Positions 16,672 to 26,797 are shown, numbered from the stretch's first letter. The stretch: 64,000 nt of DNA from Clostridiales bacterium (GCA_004555655.1 SFHJ01000001.1:32405-96404); one strand, 5' to 3'. Notes: generated by a model from the letters alone, not told the origin. Numbers and translations: made by a program.

Positions 16672-19068
16672 TTATAAGTTCCAGATTTTTTCGCTGTACT
16701 CACGCACCGCGCGGTCAGACGAGAAGATGCCCGCCTTGGCGATGTTGACCAGCTGCATGTTGGTGAACGCGCGCTTGTCGAGATACGTCCTGCTGGCGAG
16801 CGCCTGCGCATTTGCATAGCTGTCGAAGTCGGCAATGGTCATAAAGCCGTCAGCTGTACCAAAGCGGTTCGTGAGCAGCGACGCGTAGATATCGTCGAAC
16901 CGCTGGCCCAGCACACCGGAGGTGAGCATCTGCAGCACACGGTCGAGCTCCGGAGAAAGGAATTCATACGGGTTGTAGCCGCGGCGCCAGAGCGCTTCGA
17001 CCTCGTCCGACGTCATGCCGAACAGGAACATATTCTGCTCGCCCACCTGCTCGCAGATCTCGACGTTCGCGCCGTCGAGCGTGCCGAGCGTCACAGCACC
17101 GTTGATCATCAGCTTCATGTTGCCTGTGCCAGAGGCCTCCTTGCCCGCGATGGAGATCTGCTCGGAGATATCCGCCGCAGGGATAATGATCTCGGCCAGA
17201 GAGACCTTGTAGTCCTCGATAAAGACCACGCGCAGCTTTTCGCGCACCTGCGGGTCTGCGTTGATGAGATTCGACACCGCCACGATCAGGCTGATGATCT
17301 GCTTGGCCAGCACATAACCTGCCGACGCCTTGGCAGCAAAGATATACGTGTGCGGCGTCACATCCAGATTGGGGTTGTCCTTGATGCGGTTGTAAAGCAT
17401 CAGCACGTGCAAAATGTTGAGTAGCTGCCGCTTGTACTCATGCAGGCGCTTGACCTGCACGTCGAAAATGGAGTCCGGATCGAGATTGACGCCGTTGGCC
17501 GACGCCACATATTTTGCCAGACGCAGCTTGTTTTCCCGCTTGATTGCGCGCAGCTGCTCAAGCACCTCCGGCTTGTCGTAATACTGCATCAGCTTTTCCA
17601 GCTCGCACGCGTCGCGCATGAAGCCGTCGCCGATGAGCGCCCTGAGATATGCCGTGAGCGCAGGGTTCGCCTGACCCAGCCAGCGCCGGTAGGCAATGCC
17701 GTTGGTAACGTTCAGGAACCGGTCGGGCCCGAGATTATAGTAATCGCGGAAAATGCCGGTCTCAAGGATCTGCGTGTGCAGCTTGGAAACGCCGTTGATC
17801 TTATGGCAGGCAGCCAGACAGAGGTTTGCCATGCGAACCTCGCCGTTTGACACAACGGCCATATACGCCCATTTGCCGGGATCGTTGGGATACGCGAGCA
17901 TCAGCTGCTCCATCAAACGGCGGTTGATCTCCGTCACGATGCCGTATACGCGCGGCAGCTGTTCGCGGAACAGCTCCACCGGCCAGCGCTCAAGCGCCTC
18001 GGCCATGACGGTATGGTTGGTATACGAGAGCGTCTCGCAGGTTATTTTCCACGCGTCGTCCCATGCCATATCGTACTCGTCGAGCAGCAGCCGCATGAGC
18101 TCCGGCACGCAGAGCGCCGGATGCGTGTCGTTGATGTGGATGGCGACATGCTCATGCAGATTCATGAGCGTGTGGTACTGCTTCAGATGCGACTGCAGAA
18201 TGCTCTGCAGCGACGCGCAGACGAGCAAATACTGCTGCTTCAGGCGCAGGCGCTTACCACTGATGTGGTTGTCGGCGGGATAGAGCACCTTGGAGATGGT
18301 CTCGGCCATGGTGTTCTGCTCAAGCGCGCGGACATAGTCACCGCGCGAGAACGCAGCCATATCAAAGCCCTGCGGCACCTTGGCGCTCCACAGAACGAGC
18401 TTATTGACGCTCTTCGAGCCATAGCCCGAGATATACAGGTCGTGCGGCACGGCAGTCACGGACTGGTAGCCCACCTGAGCGGCCTTGAATTTTCCGTTGT
18501 CCACCCATTCGTGGACGCTGCCGCCGAAGCGCACCTCGACCGCGTCGTCTTCGCGCGTCTGCAGCCACACGTCGCCCATGCCCAGCCAGTCGTCCGGGAA
18601 TTCCATCTGCCAGCCGTCGACGATCTTCTGCCGGAAAATGCCAAATTCATAGCGGATGGAGAAGCCTGTCATGGGAATATCAAGTCCTGTGGCCGCGTCC
18701 ATATAGCACGAGGCCAGACGGCCGAGGCCGCCGTTGCCGAGGCCTGCGTCCGGCTCCATTTCGCAGAGCCGGTCGAGGCTGAAACCGAGCGAGTCGAGCA
18801 GCTCGCGCGTTTCATCGAGAATACCGAGATTATAGAGGTTGTTGCGAAGAGAAGTGCCGACAAGAAATTCCATCGACATATAGTAGACCTGCTTATGCGA
18901 CTGTTTGCGCACGTCGTTTGCAAATATGTGCTGCTGCTCCTGCAGCAGCTCGCGCACCGCACAGCATACTGCGCGATAGGCCTGTTTTTCCGCAGCGTCC
19001 TTTAATTGGCAGCCAAACAGGCGCAGACAGGTCTGCTCGATCCGCTGGGTGATTGTCTTTCTATTCAT
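16672..19068 (-). CDS. glgP: Glycogen/starch phosphorylase (glycogen operon copy)
   Basis: A 798-residue GT35 phosphorylase releasing glucose-1-phosphate from alpha-1,4-glucan ends. The N-terminus shows YYMSMEFLVGTSLRNNLYNLG and then EPDAGLGNGGLGRLASCYMDA. The middle has INDTHPALCVPELMRLL. The PLP-binding region near the C-terminus reads ASGTGNMKLMINGAVTLGTLDGANVEI. Full family length. It begins 9 nt after glgA. A second phosphorylase gene lies in the maltodextrin operon at 34.7 kb and is clearly divergent in sequence, so the two probably serve stored and imported glucans respectively. Confidence 0.96.
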   Translation of the reverse strand: MNRKTITQRIEQTCLRLFGCQLKDAAEKQAYRAVCCAVRELLQEQQHIFANDVRKQSHKQVYYMSMEFLVGTSLRNNLYNLGILDETRELLDSLGFSLDRLCEMEPDAGLGNGGLGRLASCYMDAATGLDIPMTGFSIRYEFGIFRQKIVDGWQMEFPDDWLGMGDVWLQTREDDAVEVRFGGSVHEWVDNGKFKAAQVGYQSVTAVPHDLYISGYGSKSVNKLVLWSAKVPQGFDMAAFSRGDYVRALEQNTMAETISKVLYPADNHISGKRLRLKQQYLLVCASLQSILQSHLKQYHTLMNLHEHVAIHINDTHPALCVPELMRLLLDEYDMAWDDAWKITCETLSYTNHTVMAEALERWPVELFREQLPRVYGIVTEINRRLMEQLMLAYPNDPGKWAYMAVVSNGEVRMANLCLAACHKINGVSKLHTQILETGIFRDYYNLGPDRFLNVTNGIAYRRWLGQANPALTAYLRALIGDGFMRDACELEKLMQYYDKPEVLEQLRAIKRENKLRLAKYVASANGVNLDPDSIFDVQVKRLHEYKRQLLNILHVLMLYNRIKDNPNLDVTPHTYIFAAKASAGYVLAKQIISLIVAVSNLINADPQVREKLRVVFIEDYKVSLAEIIIPAADISEQISIAGKEASGTGNMKLMINGAVTLGTLDGANVEICEQVGEQNMFLFGMTSDEVEALWRRGYNPYEFLSPELDRVLQMLTSGVLGQRFDDIYASLLTNRFGTADGFMTIADFDSYANAQALASRTYLDKRAFTNMQLVNIAKAGIFSSDRAVREYSEKIWNL

Positions 19069-19076
19069 CCGGGGTG

Positions 19077-20513
19077 TTATCCTTCCAGTGCGTTTTTATA
19101 GAGCGCCATGTAGCGCTGTGCGGGGAGCTTCCAGCTGTAGTCCTGGCGCATGTCGCGTTCGGCCAGCGCCAGCCACTTCTCGTGCGCGTCGTAATACAGT
19201 CCCAGCGCGCGGTCAATCGCGCCGAGGAAATCATCGGCGTTGTAGCTCTGGAACGTAAAACCGCGGCCGGTGTTCTGCGACTCGTCATAGGGCTCGACGG
19301 TATCGTTGAGTCCGCCGACGGCGTGCACGACGGGAATCGTGCCGAAGCGCATTGCAATGAGCTGCGAAAGGCCGCAGGGCTCACTCTTCGACGGCATCAG
19401 GTATGCATCCGCGCCGGCATAGACAAGGTTGGCAAGCTCAGGGTCAAAGCAAAGGTTGACCGACGCCTGATGCGGATAGCGATGCTGCAGCGACGACAGG
19501 AACCACTCGTACTTTTGCTCGCCCGTGCCGATGATGACCAGCTGCACACGCCGCTGCAGAAGCCGCTCGGCGATGTAGCACAGAAGGTCGATGCCCTTGT
19601 GCCCGGCAAGGCGCGAGACCATGGCCAGCACCGCCACATCGTCGTCAACGAGCAGGCCAAGACGGCTTTGCAGCGCGCGCTTGTTGGCAAGCTTTCCCTC
19701 CGTCATGCCGGCGGCGTTGTAGAACGCGGCGAGCCCGGCCGACTTCTCGGGGTTGAACAGCTCCATATCGATACCGTTGGTAATGCCGCTGAAGGCAGGG
19801 CCGCGGCTCGAGAGCATCCCGGCCAGCCCGTGCGCGTAGTACGGGTACTGCAGCTCCTGGGCATACGTCTCGGAGACGGTATTGACCCGGTCGGCCATAA
19901 CGATAGCCGATTTCATGAGGTTCATGCAGTCGTCGAAACGAAGGATCTCGTCGCAGCTGCCGTCAAGGCCAAGCACGTCGTAATTGAACTGCAGATTGGC
20001 CTTCCCCTGATACTCGATGTTGTGGATGGTAAAGACGCTCTTTGTCTGGCCGAAATCAGCGGCAAATTCCGTCTTCATCAGAAGCGGCACAAGCGCAGTC
20101 TGCCAGTCGTGGCAGTGCACCACGTCGGGCTGCAGCTGCAGCCCAGCCATGAGCGACAGAGCGGCCTTGCAGAAGAACGCATAGCGCTCGCAGTCGTCAT
20201 CATAGCCGTAGACGCTGGGGCGGTTAAAATAGCGCTCATTGTCGATGAAATAGACCTGCAGCTTCTTCCGGCGCGTTTTCAGGCGGAACATGCCCACGTA
20301 TTCCCGCCGCCAGGCCAGCTGTACCTTAAAGCTGCCCAGAAACTCGGTATCCCACCTGCCGCTGTACTTGATCTTGCTGTAGTACGGCAGAATGACGCTG
20401 ACTTCATTTTTCGGCAGCTCTGCCAACGCCTGCGGCAGAGCCTGAATCACGTCGCCGAGGCCGCCTGTTTTGATATACGGCGCGCCTTCAGAGGCGATGA
20501 TGGCAATTTTCAT
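19077..20513 (-). CDS. glgA: Glycogen synthase (ADP-glucose type)
   Basis: A 478-residue GT5 enzyme that transfers glucose from ADP-glucose to the non-reducing end of glycogen. The ADP-binding loop KTGGLGDV is at residues 15-22. The C-terminal half has the GT-B signature SKSEPCGLSQLIAMRFGTIP with the catalytic glutamate. Its start codon overlaps the glgD stop by 4 nt (ATGA), indicating translational coupling. Intact and of normal length. Confidence 0.96.
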   Translation of the reverse strand: MKIAIIASEGAPYIKTGGLGDVIQALPQALAELPKNEVSVILPYYSKIKYSGRWDTEFLGSFKVQLAWRREYVGMFRLKTRRKKLQVYFIDNERYFNRPSVYGYDDDCERYAFFCKAALSLMAGLQLQPDVVHCHDWQTALVPLLMKTEFAADFGQTKSVFTIHNIEYQGKANLQFNYDVLGLDGSCDEILRFDDCMNLMKSAIVMADRVNTVSETYAQELQYPYYAHGLAGMLSSRGPAFSGITNGIDMELFNPEKSAGLAAFYNAAGMTEGKLANKRALQSRLGLLVDDDVAVLAMVSRLAGHKGIDLLCYIAERLLQRRVQLVIIGTGEQKYEWFLSSLQHRYPHQASVNLCFDPELANLVYAGADAYLMPSKSEPCGLSQLIAMRFGTIPVVHAVGGLNDTVEPYDESQNTGRGFTFQSYNADDFLGAIDRALGLYYDAHEKWLALAERDMRQDYSWKLPAQRYMALYKNALEG

Positions 20514-21622
20514 ATGACTGCTCCTTTGCTGATGACCAGGGGATGATCGGGCGAGCCGAGAAGACTTGTGCCAGGCTTAACGATAACGTTCTTGTCGAGG
20601 ATTGCGTAGCGGAGCTTCGCGCCGGCGCCGATTTTGCTGCCCTGCATGATGATGCAGTCGCGCACCTCGGCGGATTCGTCGATATCCACCTCGCGGAAAA
20701 TGACGGAGTTCTCGGCAAAACCGAAGATATGGCAGCCGTCGGCAATCAGGCAGTTTGGTGCCTGGCCGTTCTGGCCGAAGAGCGTGGGAACCGCGCTGCG
20801 GACCTTGGTGTAGATCGGTACCTCGCTGCGGAACAGGCTGCGGCGCACATCCTCGTTCAGAAGGAGCATATTGTTGTTGTAGTATTCCTCCACGCTGTCG
20901 TTGAACAGCGCAACATTGTGGAACGAATACACGTTGACCTTCAGCTTGCCCTCGTTGAACTGCGGCAGCAAAAAGTCGCGCTCGAAGTGGTACTTGCCGT
21001 GCGGCGTCATCTCGTGGATAATATCAATGAGCTTTTTACGGCCGATGATGAACATGCTCATGCCGACAAGATAGTCCTCAGGCGCACGGTAATCGACCGC
21101 CATGTCGCAGACCCTGCCGTCGTTATCCAGCTTCAGCGCCAGATGATGCTTCTTCTTGCCGTCGGCGCGGCCGGCCTTGGCCACCACCGTCACATCGCAG
21201 CCGGAGGCCACGTGCTCTTCCAGCACCAGGCTGAAATCAATCGCGCACAGCACTGTGGAGTCGGCCAGCACCACATAGTCAGCCTCACACCGCTGCAAAA
21301 CCGGCAGCGCCGTCTGCAGCGCCTCGAGCTTGCCGCGGTACGCGCCGGTGTGGCCCGTAGCATACGGCGGCAGGAAGCGCACGCCGTCGCCAAGCGACAA
21401 GTCCCATTCCTCGCAGCTCCCGAGGTGGTCCATCAGAGACTGGTAGTTGTATTTCGTAATGATGCCGATATTGCGGATGCTGGAGTTTGTCATATTCGAC
21501 AGAATAAAGTCGATCTGACGGTAGCGGCTGCCGAACGGGATGGAGGCGGAAGTACGTTCGTTGGTCAGCTCGCCCATATTGCTGTCATAAATATTCGAGA
21601 AAATGATGCCCATTGTATCCAT
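20510..21622 (-). CDS. glgD: GlgD, ADP-glucose pyrophosphorylase regulatory-type subunit
   Basis: A 370-residue paralog of GlgC found in Firmicutes that pairs with GlgC to form the active ADP-glucose pyrophosphorylase. It keeps the nucleotidyltransferase scaffold (ASIPFGSRYRQIDFILSNMTNS) and the C-terminal left-handed beta-helix. It lacks the GlgC loop AGGQGSRL, replaced by IIFSNIYDSNMGELT, so it is probably non-catalytic on its own. The start is uncertain: ATG at 21622 is 12 nt from AAAGGA, and an in-frame GTG at 21631 is closer. It follows glgC with about 30 nt between. Confidence 0.92.
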   Translation of the reverse strand: MDTMGIIFSNIYDSNMGELTNERTSASIPFGSRYRQIDFILSNMTNSSIRNIGIITKYNYQSLMDHLGSCEEWDLSLGDGVRFLPPYATGHTGAYRGKLEALQTALPVLQRCEADYVVLADSTVLCAIDFSLVLEEHVASGCDVTVVAKAGRADGKKKHHLALKLDNDGRVCDMAVDYRAPEDYLVGMSMFIIGRKKLIDIIHEMTPHGKYHFERDFLLPQFNEGKLKVNVYSFHNVALFNDSVEEYYNNNMLLLNEDVRRSLFRSEVPIYTKVRSAVPTLFGQNGQAPNCLIADGCHIFGFAENSVIFREVDIDESAEVRDCIIMQGSKIGAGAKLRYAILDKNVIVKPGTSLLGSPDHPLVISKGAVI

Positions 21623-21651
21623 TGCAGTCACACATCCTTTCTGCGCTGCGG

Positions 21652-22836
21652 TCAAACGACCGCGCCGGCTTCGATCACTTCACCCTCGGCAATGGTCTTG
21701 TCCTTGCCGACGACGGCGATCTTGCGCTCTTGACCCTCGTGATAATCTCCGATACGCGCGCCCGCCTTGATATGGCAGCCCTCGGCAATGATCGCGCTGC
21801 GAATGACGGCGCCGTTTTCGATCACAACATCGGGCATGATGACGCTGTCGGTCACCTCAGCGCCCTTGCCGATCACGCAGCCGGTCGAGACAACCGAGTG
21901 GTCGACCGTGCCGTAGACCTCGCAGCCTTCGGAGATAAAGCTCTCATGCAGCTCGGCGCTCTTGGCGATGAACGTGGCGGGCTTGGCCGTGTTTCTGGCA
22001 TAGATCTTGTTGCCGGACTTGCCGTAGATATCGAACTGCGGATGCTTGCCCAACAGATCCATATTGGCCTCCCAGAGGCTGGAGATCGTGCCGACGTCTT
22101 TCCAGTAACCCTCGAACTGATACGCGTACAGCTTGTGTCCGGCGTTCAGAATTGCAGGGATGACGTTCTTGCCGAAGTCGTTTTCGCTCTTGGGATCAGC
22201 CTCGTCATCCTCCAGGAACTTTTTCAGCACGCTCCACTTGAACACATAGATGCCCATGGACGCGTTGGTGCTCTTCGGGTGCTTGGGTTTCTCTTCAAAT
22301 TCATAGATCGAACCGTCGGCGCGCGTGTTCATAATGCCAAAGCGCGACGCCTCTTTGAGCGGCACCTCACGCACTGCAATGGTGCAGTCGGAGTCGTTCT
22401 GCTCGTGGAAACGGATCATCTTGGCATAGTCCATCTTATAGATGTGGTCGCCCGAGAGGATCAGCACATTGTCCGGACGGTAGCGGTCAATAAAGGGTAT
22501 GTTCTGATAGATGGCATTGGCCGTGCCCTTGTACCATTCGGAGTTTTTGCTCTTGGCATAGGGCGGCAGCACCTGCACGCCGCCGTGCGAGCTGTTCAGA
22601 CCCCACGGCTGGCCGTTGCCGATGTACTCATTGAGCTCCAGCGGCTGATATTGGGTCAGAATACCCACAGTGTCGATCTTTGAGTTGACGCAGTTGGACA
22701 GTGGGAAGTCAATGATACGGTACTTACCGCCGAAAGGCACGGCAGGTTTGGCAGTGTTCTCCGTCAGGACCATGAGGCGGCTGCCCTGTCCGCCTGCGAG
22801 CAGCATTGCAACACAACGCTTCTTTTGGAATTGCAT
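21652..22836 (-). CDS. glgC: Glucose-1-phosphate adenylyltransferase
   Basis: A 394-residue enzyme: glucose-1-phosphate + ATP to ADP-glucose + PPi, the committed step of glycogen synthesis. The N-terminal nucleotide loop is [34 protein letters not shown]. Further on come GDHIYKMDY (substrate and metal Asp), [10 protein letters not shown] and [18 protein letters not shown]. The C-terminal beta-helix contains many hexapeptide-like repeats. AGGAGG precedes the start. Intact and of normal length. Confidence 0.96.
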   Translation of the reverse strand: MQFQKKRCVAMLLAGGQGSRLMVLTENTAKPAVPFGGKYRIIDFPLSNCVNSKIDTVGILTQYQPLELNEYIGNGQPWGLNSSHGGVQVLPPYAKSKNSEWYKGTANAIYQNIPFIDRYRPDNVLILSGDHIYKMDYAKMIRFHEQNDSDCTIAVREVPLKEASRFGIMNTRADGSIYEFEEKPKHPKSTNASMGIYVFKWSVLKKFLEDDEADPKSENDFGKNVIPAILNAGHKLYAYQFEGYWKDVGTISSLWEANMDLLGKHPQFDIYGKSGNKIYARNTAKPATFIAKSAELHESFISEGCEVYGTVDHSVVSTGCVIGKGAEVTDSVIMPDVVIENGAVIRSAIIAEGCHIKAGARIGDYHEGQERKIAVVGKDKTIAEGEVIEAGAVV

Positions 22837-22860
22837 ACCAGTTCCTCCTTTGTTATTCTC

Positions 22861-24747
22861 TCACTCTTCCGGTTCTGTACGCCGATGTTCATAATAAGTC
22901 ACGCTCATAGGCGGGACTCTGAATGCGCCATGGTATTTAAAACCGTTCCGCTCACCCTTTTCGGCGCGGACGGTAACGGGCTCATAGCCGTAGCCGCCAA
23001 ACTCCTTGCTGTCGGAATTGAGCACGGGCACGTAGCAGCCGCTTCTTGCAAGGCCGAGCTGATAGCCGTCCCGCAGCACAGGGCAGAAGTTGCAGACAAC
23101 AACAAGCTCTTTTCCCCTGCGGTCGATGCGGCGGAAAGCAATCACGCTGGTATTGGAATCATCGCAGCTCAGCCACTGGAAACCGTTCCAGTCGCAGTCG
23201 TTCTCCCACAGCTGCCTGTGCCCGAGATAAAAGTGATTGAGCGTCCTGACAAACTGCTGCATCTGCCGGTGCAGGTCGTAATCCAGCAGCAGCCAGTCGA
23301 GCCCCTGCTGATAGTTCCACTCGATAAACTGCGCAAATTCGTTGCCCATGAAGTTGAGCTTCTTGCCAGGGTGCGCCATCTGATAGGCGAAGAACGCACG
23401 CAGGTTGCAGAACTTGTCCTCATAGCTGCCGGGCATACGCCCGATGAGCGAGAGCTTTCCATGCACAACCTCGTCATGGCTGAGCGGCAGGATGAAGTTC
23501 TCCGAGAACGCATACGTCATGGAGAACGTGAGCGTATTGTGGCTGCCGCCGCGGTAGATGGGGTCGAGCTTCATATACCTGAGCATGTCGTTCATCCAGC
23601 CCATGTTCCATTTGAACAGGAATCCAAGGCCGCCGTCGTAGGCGGGCTTGGTGATGAGCGGGAAAGTGGTCGACTCCTCGGCGATCATCATGACAGACGG
23701 ATTGGCGCGGAACGCCGCTTCGTTAAGCCGTTTGAGGAACGCGATCGCCTCAAGGTTTTCCCGGCCGCCGAAACGATTCGGTCTGTAGTTCTGCCGGTTG
23801 TAGTCCAGATACAGCATCGAGGCCACCGCGTCGACGCGGATGCCGTCAACGTGGAACTGCTCAAGCCAGTATACGGCGTTGGAAACAAGGAACGATTTGA
23901 CCTCGGGCTTGCCGTAGTCGTAGATGCGCGTGGTCCAGTCGGGGTGCTCGTTCATCATGGGGTCGGACAGCTCGTAGCAGCACGTGCCGTCAAACTCGTA
24001 AAGTCCGTATGCATCCTTGGGGAAATGCGCCGGTACCCAGTCGATGATTACGCCGATATTCTCCGCATGACAGCGGTCGACAAACGTGCGGAAATCCTCC
24101 GGCGTACCGTAGCGGTGCGTGGGCGCGTAATAGCAGGTGATCTGATAGCCCCACGACGGCTCGTATGGGTACTCCATGATGGGCATGAGCTCGATGTGCG
24201 TGTAGCCCATATCCTTGACATACGGCACGAGCGTACCGGCAAGCTCCGAGAACGAATAGTAGCTGCCGTCATCATGCCGCTTCCACGAGCCGGCGTGCAC
24301 CTCATAGATGTTGACCGGCCGGTTCAGCACGCCGAGCCGCTTTTTCCGCGCGCGGTACATTCCGTCGTGCCAGACAAACGTATCTTCCGGCTCGATAATG
24401 CTGGACGTGCCGGGCAGCTTTTCACAGCGCCGGCCGTAGGGGTCGGTCTTGTAGAGCGTGCGGCCGTCCTGCGTGCGCACGCAGAACTTATACGCCGAAC
24501 CGGGTCGCGCATGTACAGACACCGCCTCCCACACGCCGCCGGAAATCTTCTGCATGGGAAGATCCTGCTCATTCCAGAAGTTGAAGTCGCCAACGACGCT
24601 TACACCGGACGCGCGCGGCGCCCAGACACGGAACACATATTTGACTTCTCCATTCTCCTCAAGCCTGTGACAACCCAAAAAACGATAGGCATGCTCACTG
24701 CATTCGCCGTGAAACTGCCACAAAAAATCCTGTAACGCCTGTTCCAT
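22861..24747 (-). CDS. glgB: 1,4-alpha-glucan branching enzyme
   Basis: A 628-residue GH13 enzyme making alpha-1,6 branches. The N-terminal CBM48 region ([20 protein letters not shown]) precedes a barrel with [17 protein letters not shown] (nucleophile Asp), [13 protein letters not shown] (acid Glu) and [12 protein letters not shown] (third acid). [13 protein letters not shown] and a C-terminal beta domain complete the family layout. First gene of the operon; glgC follows after 24 nt. A leader of about 300 nt precedes it (see leader entries). Confidence 0.95.
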   Translation of the reverse strand: MEQALQDFLWQFHGECSEHAYRFLGCHRLEENGEVKYVFRVWAPRASGVSVVGDFNFWNEQDLPMQKISGGVWEAVSVHARPGSAYKFCVRTQDGRTLYKTDPYGRRCEKLPGTSSIIEPEDTFVWHDGMYRARKKRLGVLNRPVNIYEVHAGSWKRHDDGSYYSFSELAGTLVPYVKDMGYTHIELMPIMEYPYEPSWGYQITCYYAPTHRYGTPEDFRTFVDRCHAENIGVIIDWVPAHFPKDAYGLYEFDGTCCYELSDPMMNEHPDWTTRIYDYGKPEVKSFLVSNAVYWLEQFHVDGIRVDAVASMLYLDYNRQNYRPNRFGGRENLEAIAFLKRLNEAAFRANPSVMMIAEESTTFPLITKPAYDGGLGFLFKWNMGWMNDMLRYMKLDPIYRGGSHNTLTFSMTYAFSENFILPLSHDEVVHGKLSLIGRMPGSYEDKFCNLRAFFAYQMAHPGKKLNFMGNEFAQFIEWNYQQGLDWLLLDYDLHRQMQQFVRTLNHFYLGHRQLWENDCDWNGFQWLSCDDSNTSVIAFRRIDRRGKELVVVCNFCPVLRDGYQLGLARSGCYVPVLNSDSKEFGGYGYEPVTVRAEKGERNGFKYHGAFRVPPMSVTYYEHRRTEPEE

Positions 24748-24876
24748 TGACTCGCCTTCCTTTCAAATGATGGTCGCCGCAGACGCCGGGTTCTGCGGCA
24801 AAGCGGGTAAATTCACCCGCATCCGCGCCATTGCGCGCCCAAGAGCGATGGTAGCACAGATACGGCAAAAGAACGC

Positions 24877-24925
24877 TCGAAAAAAGGATAACAGAAAAGC
24901 CAATCCCAGCACGCAGAGATTGGCT
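24877..24925 (-). terminator. Terminator-like hairpin inside the glgB leader
   Basis: On the minus strand AGCCAATC (24925-24918) pairs with GATTGGCT (24905-24898) around a 12-nt loop and is followed by TTTCTG and a later TTTTTT. It lies between the promoter and glgB, so it could attenuate the whole glycogen operon. Upstream, 24950-24994 can form a nested stem (GTTGCCG/CGGCAAC enclosing GGACA/TGTCC). Confidence 0.55.
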
Positions 24926-24934
24926 GTAGCTCCA

Positions 24935-25024
24935 CTATCCGAAATCCGTGTTGCCGCGGACAGCAATCAGGCGCAGATGTCCGTACACGGCAACCGCAGT
25001 ATGAGCCTTTGCCGCTGCACGCAT
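24935..25024 (-). CDS. Possible 29-residue leader peptide of the glycogen operon
   Basis: An open frame of 29 codons begins 30 nt after the predicted transcription start, with GAGGGG 5 nt before its ATG. It ends just before the terminator-like hairpin and overlaps the nested stem. The encoded peptide, rich in Ala and Val at its N-terminus, has no recognisable domain. It could be a translated attenuation peptide or chance; no comparative evidence is available here. Confidence 0.3.
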   Translation of the reverse strand: MRAAAKAHTAVAVYGHLRLIAVRGNTDFG

Positions 25025-25060
25025 GATAACCCCTCGCCTTCTTCTGTCCTGACTGTTTTC

Positions 25061-25089
25061 AGTATATCATAAAAATCTGCCGCGCGCAA
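25061..25089 (-). promoter_or_regulatory. Probable promoter of the glycogen operon
   Basis: On the minus strand TTGCGC (25089-25084), a 17-bp spacer and TATACT (25066-25061). The predicted start near 25054 gives a leader of about 300 nt before glgB. Confidence 0.6.
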
Positions 25090-25155
25090 GGCGGATATTT
25101 GACGAACATGACAAAAACGAACAGAAAACCCAAAATTCTCCTGTTCCGCGTTCTA

Positions 25156-25318
25156 GGGCACCACCGCACAATTCGGCAAGAGAATTCGGCGAGATATTCT
25201 GGCACAAGACAACGTTTGAAAAACGCAGAAATACTGGATGTATTTCAAGTTTTTCAAACGGCAATATTGGGACAAAAGATCCGTCGAAGACCGCAGACGC
25301 AATTGCGCGGTGTTGCCC
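25156..25318. repeat. 163-bp dispersed structured repeat, copy A
   Basis: The element matches 43225-43387 over its full length with 16 substitutions and no gaps. Its ends are an imperfect 18-bp inverted repeat (25156-25173 with 25301-25318, two mismatches). The centre is a long hairpin: CGTTTGAAAAAC (25213-25224) with GTTTTTCAAACG (25249-25260), enclosing GAAATAC (25228-25234) with GTATTTC (25240-25246). It lies in the non-coding gap between gap and the glg promoter. Frames across it change freely between copies, so it is not coding. It is MITE-like or a structured RNA. Confidence 0.85.
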
Positions 25319-25369
25319 CAGTCAATTCTTTTTCCGGAATCTGTCCCAGAAAAACACTTCTTTCCAAAC

Positions 25370-25403
25370 AAAAAAACGCCCCACCGCGTATGCGGCAGGG
25401 CGT
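25370..25403 (-). terminator. Terminator after gap
   Basis: On the minus strand a GC-rich stem (ACGCCCTGCCGC with GCGGTGGGGCGT, ATAC loop, G-U pairs) is followed by seven T residues. Confidence 0.85.
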
Positions 25404-25412
25404 CTGGTTTTA

Positions 25413-26444
25413 TTAGCCGAGCTCGGAGAAGTACTTGATGGTGCGGACCATCTGAGAGGTGTAGGAGTTCTCGTTGTCGTACCAGGAGACAACCTGAACC
25501 TGGCTGGTGCCGTTGTCGAGGTTGACGACCATGGTCTGCGTGGCGTCGAACAAAGAGCCGTAACGCATGCCGATGATATCGGAGGAGACGATCTCGTCGG
25601 TGTTGTAGCCGAAGGACTCGGTAGCCTCAGCCTTCATCTGGGCGTTGATCTGGTCAACCGTGACAGTGCCCTTGACGACGGCGTTCAGAATGGTGGTGGA
25701 GCCGGTGGGGGTAGGAACACGCTGGGCAGCGCCGATGAGCTTGCCGTTCAGCTCGGGGATGACCAGGCCGATGGCCTTGGCAGCGCCGGTGGAGTTGGGA
25801 ACGATGTTCACAGCAGCAGCACGGGATCTTCTCAGATCACCCTTTCTCTGCGGGCCGTCGAGCGGCATCTGATCGCCGGTGTAGGCATGGATGGTGCACA
25901 TGATACCGGACTCGATGGGAGCCAGATCGTTCAGCGCCTTGGCCATGGGAGCCAGGCAGTTGGTGGTGCAGGAAGCGGCGGAAATGATCTTGTCTTCCTT
26001 GGTCAGCGTGGTATGGTTGACGTTATAGACGATGGTGGGCAGATCGTTGCCGGCAGGAGCGGAGATAACGACCTTGCGGGCGCCGGCGTCGATATGGGCC
26101 TGCGCCTTGGCCTTGCTGGTATAGAAACCGGTGCACTCGAGCACGACGTCAACGCCGAGCTTGCCCCAGGGCAGATCGGCAGCGTTCGGCATCTTGTAGA
26201 TGACGATCTTCTTGCCGTCGACAACGATGTAGTTGTCTTCGCCTTCGCCCTCGTGGAAATCGACCGTGTGGCCCTGCGCAACGTAGTTGCCCTGGGTCGA
26301 GTCGTACTTCAGCAGATGCGCCAGCATCTTGGCGGAGGTCAGGTCATTGATGGCGACGACTTCGTAGCCCTCAGCACCGAACATCTGGCGGAACGCAAGA
26401 CGACCGATACGGCCAAAACCATTGATAGCAACTTTAACAGACAT
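25413..26444 (-). CDS. gap: Glyceraldehyde-3-phosphate dehydrogenase
   Basis: A 343-residue NAD-dependent glycolytic enzyme. It begins [20 protein letters not shown] (Rossmann motif) and contains the active-site [10 protein letters not shown] with catalytic Cys159, with [20 protein letters not shown] later and [16 protein letters not shown] at the end. AAGGAGG 9 nt upstream sets the start at 26444; the frame extends further upstream into the promoter without a ribosome-binding site. It has its own consensus-like promoter and a terminator, so it is monocistronic. Confidence 0.96.
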   Translation of the reverse strand: MSVKVAINGFGRIGRLAFRQMFGAEGYEVVAINDLTSAKMLAHLLKYDSTQGNYVAQGHTVDFHEGEGEDNYIVVDGKKIVIYKMPNAADLPWGKLGVDVVLECTGFYTSKAKAQAHIDAGARKVVISAPAGNDLPTIVYNVNHTTLTKEDKIISAASCTTNCLAPMAKALNDLAPIESGIMCTIHAYTGDQMPLDGPQRKGDLRRSRAAAVNIVPNSTGAAKAIGLVIPELNGKLIGAAQRVPTPTGSTTILNAVVKGTVTVDQINAQMKAEATESFGYNTDEIVSSDIIGMRYGSLFDATQTMVVNLDNGTSQVQVVSWYDNENSYTSQMVRTIKYFSELG

Positions 26445-26528
26445 GGGAAACATCCTCCTTCTTATTCTGCCGCCGGCGCTTGATTTCACCGGCAGGAAAA
26501 GTACAAAACATACTTTACACACCGCTAA

Positions 26529-26557
26529 ATTATACCGTGTTTTTCGCGTGATGTCCA
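26529..26557 (-). promoter_or_regulatory. Promoter of gap
   Basis: On the minus strand TGGACA (26557-26552), a 17-bp spacer and a perfect TATAAT (26534-26529), about 85 nt before the start codon. Confidence 0.8.
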
Positions 26558-26712
26558 GTATTATTTTCGCCAAAATAACGTGCTTTCTGCGTTTTTTTCT
26601 GCTGCAATTCCAATAAACAGCGTGGCTCTGCAGAAAGCGGTATTATTGTATCAAAATCGCATCCTGATTCTTGAATTTTTTGTAAATTCTACGCCCGTTC
26701 ACAAAATCTTCC

Positions 26713-26741
26713 TTGATTTTCACCGGCAATGCTCATATGAT
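26713..26741 (+). promoter_or_regulatory. Promoter of the ABC exporter gene
   Basis: TTGATT (26713-26718), a 17-bp spacer and TATGAT (26736-26741), about 57 bp before the start codon. With the gap promoter it accounts for the 353-bp divergent intergenic region; nothing else is evident there. Confidence 0.65.
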
Positions 26742-26797
26742 TTGGGATATCATTTATTCTGTGCTGCCGTACCCGGCAGCGGCAAAGGAAGAATCTC

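Noticed and set aside
20510..21622. glgD as a second functional glgC
   Set aside because: It lacks the GlgC nucleotide loop AGGQGSRL and matches the GlgD subgroup.
22825..24735. 636-codon open frame antisense to glgB
   Set aside because: It is a mirror of GC-rich codon use in glgB. No ribosome-binding site, no recognisable domain, and the opposite strand encodes an intact branching enzyme.
24767..25072. 101-codon plus-strand frame in the glgB-gap intergenic region
   Set aside because: No ribosome-binding site and composition unlike the surrounding genes; the region is better explained as the glycogen operon leader.
25099..25416. Short proteins encoded across the 163-bp repeat (both copies, both strands)
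   Set aside because: Both strands stay open, but the 16 base changes alter about 10 residues in one frame and 6-7 in another, with no sign of codon-level constraint. Pairing is conserved better than any frame.
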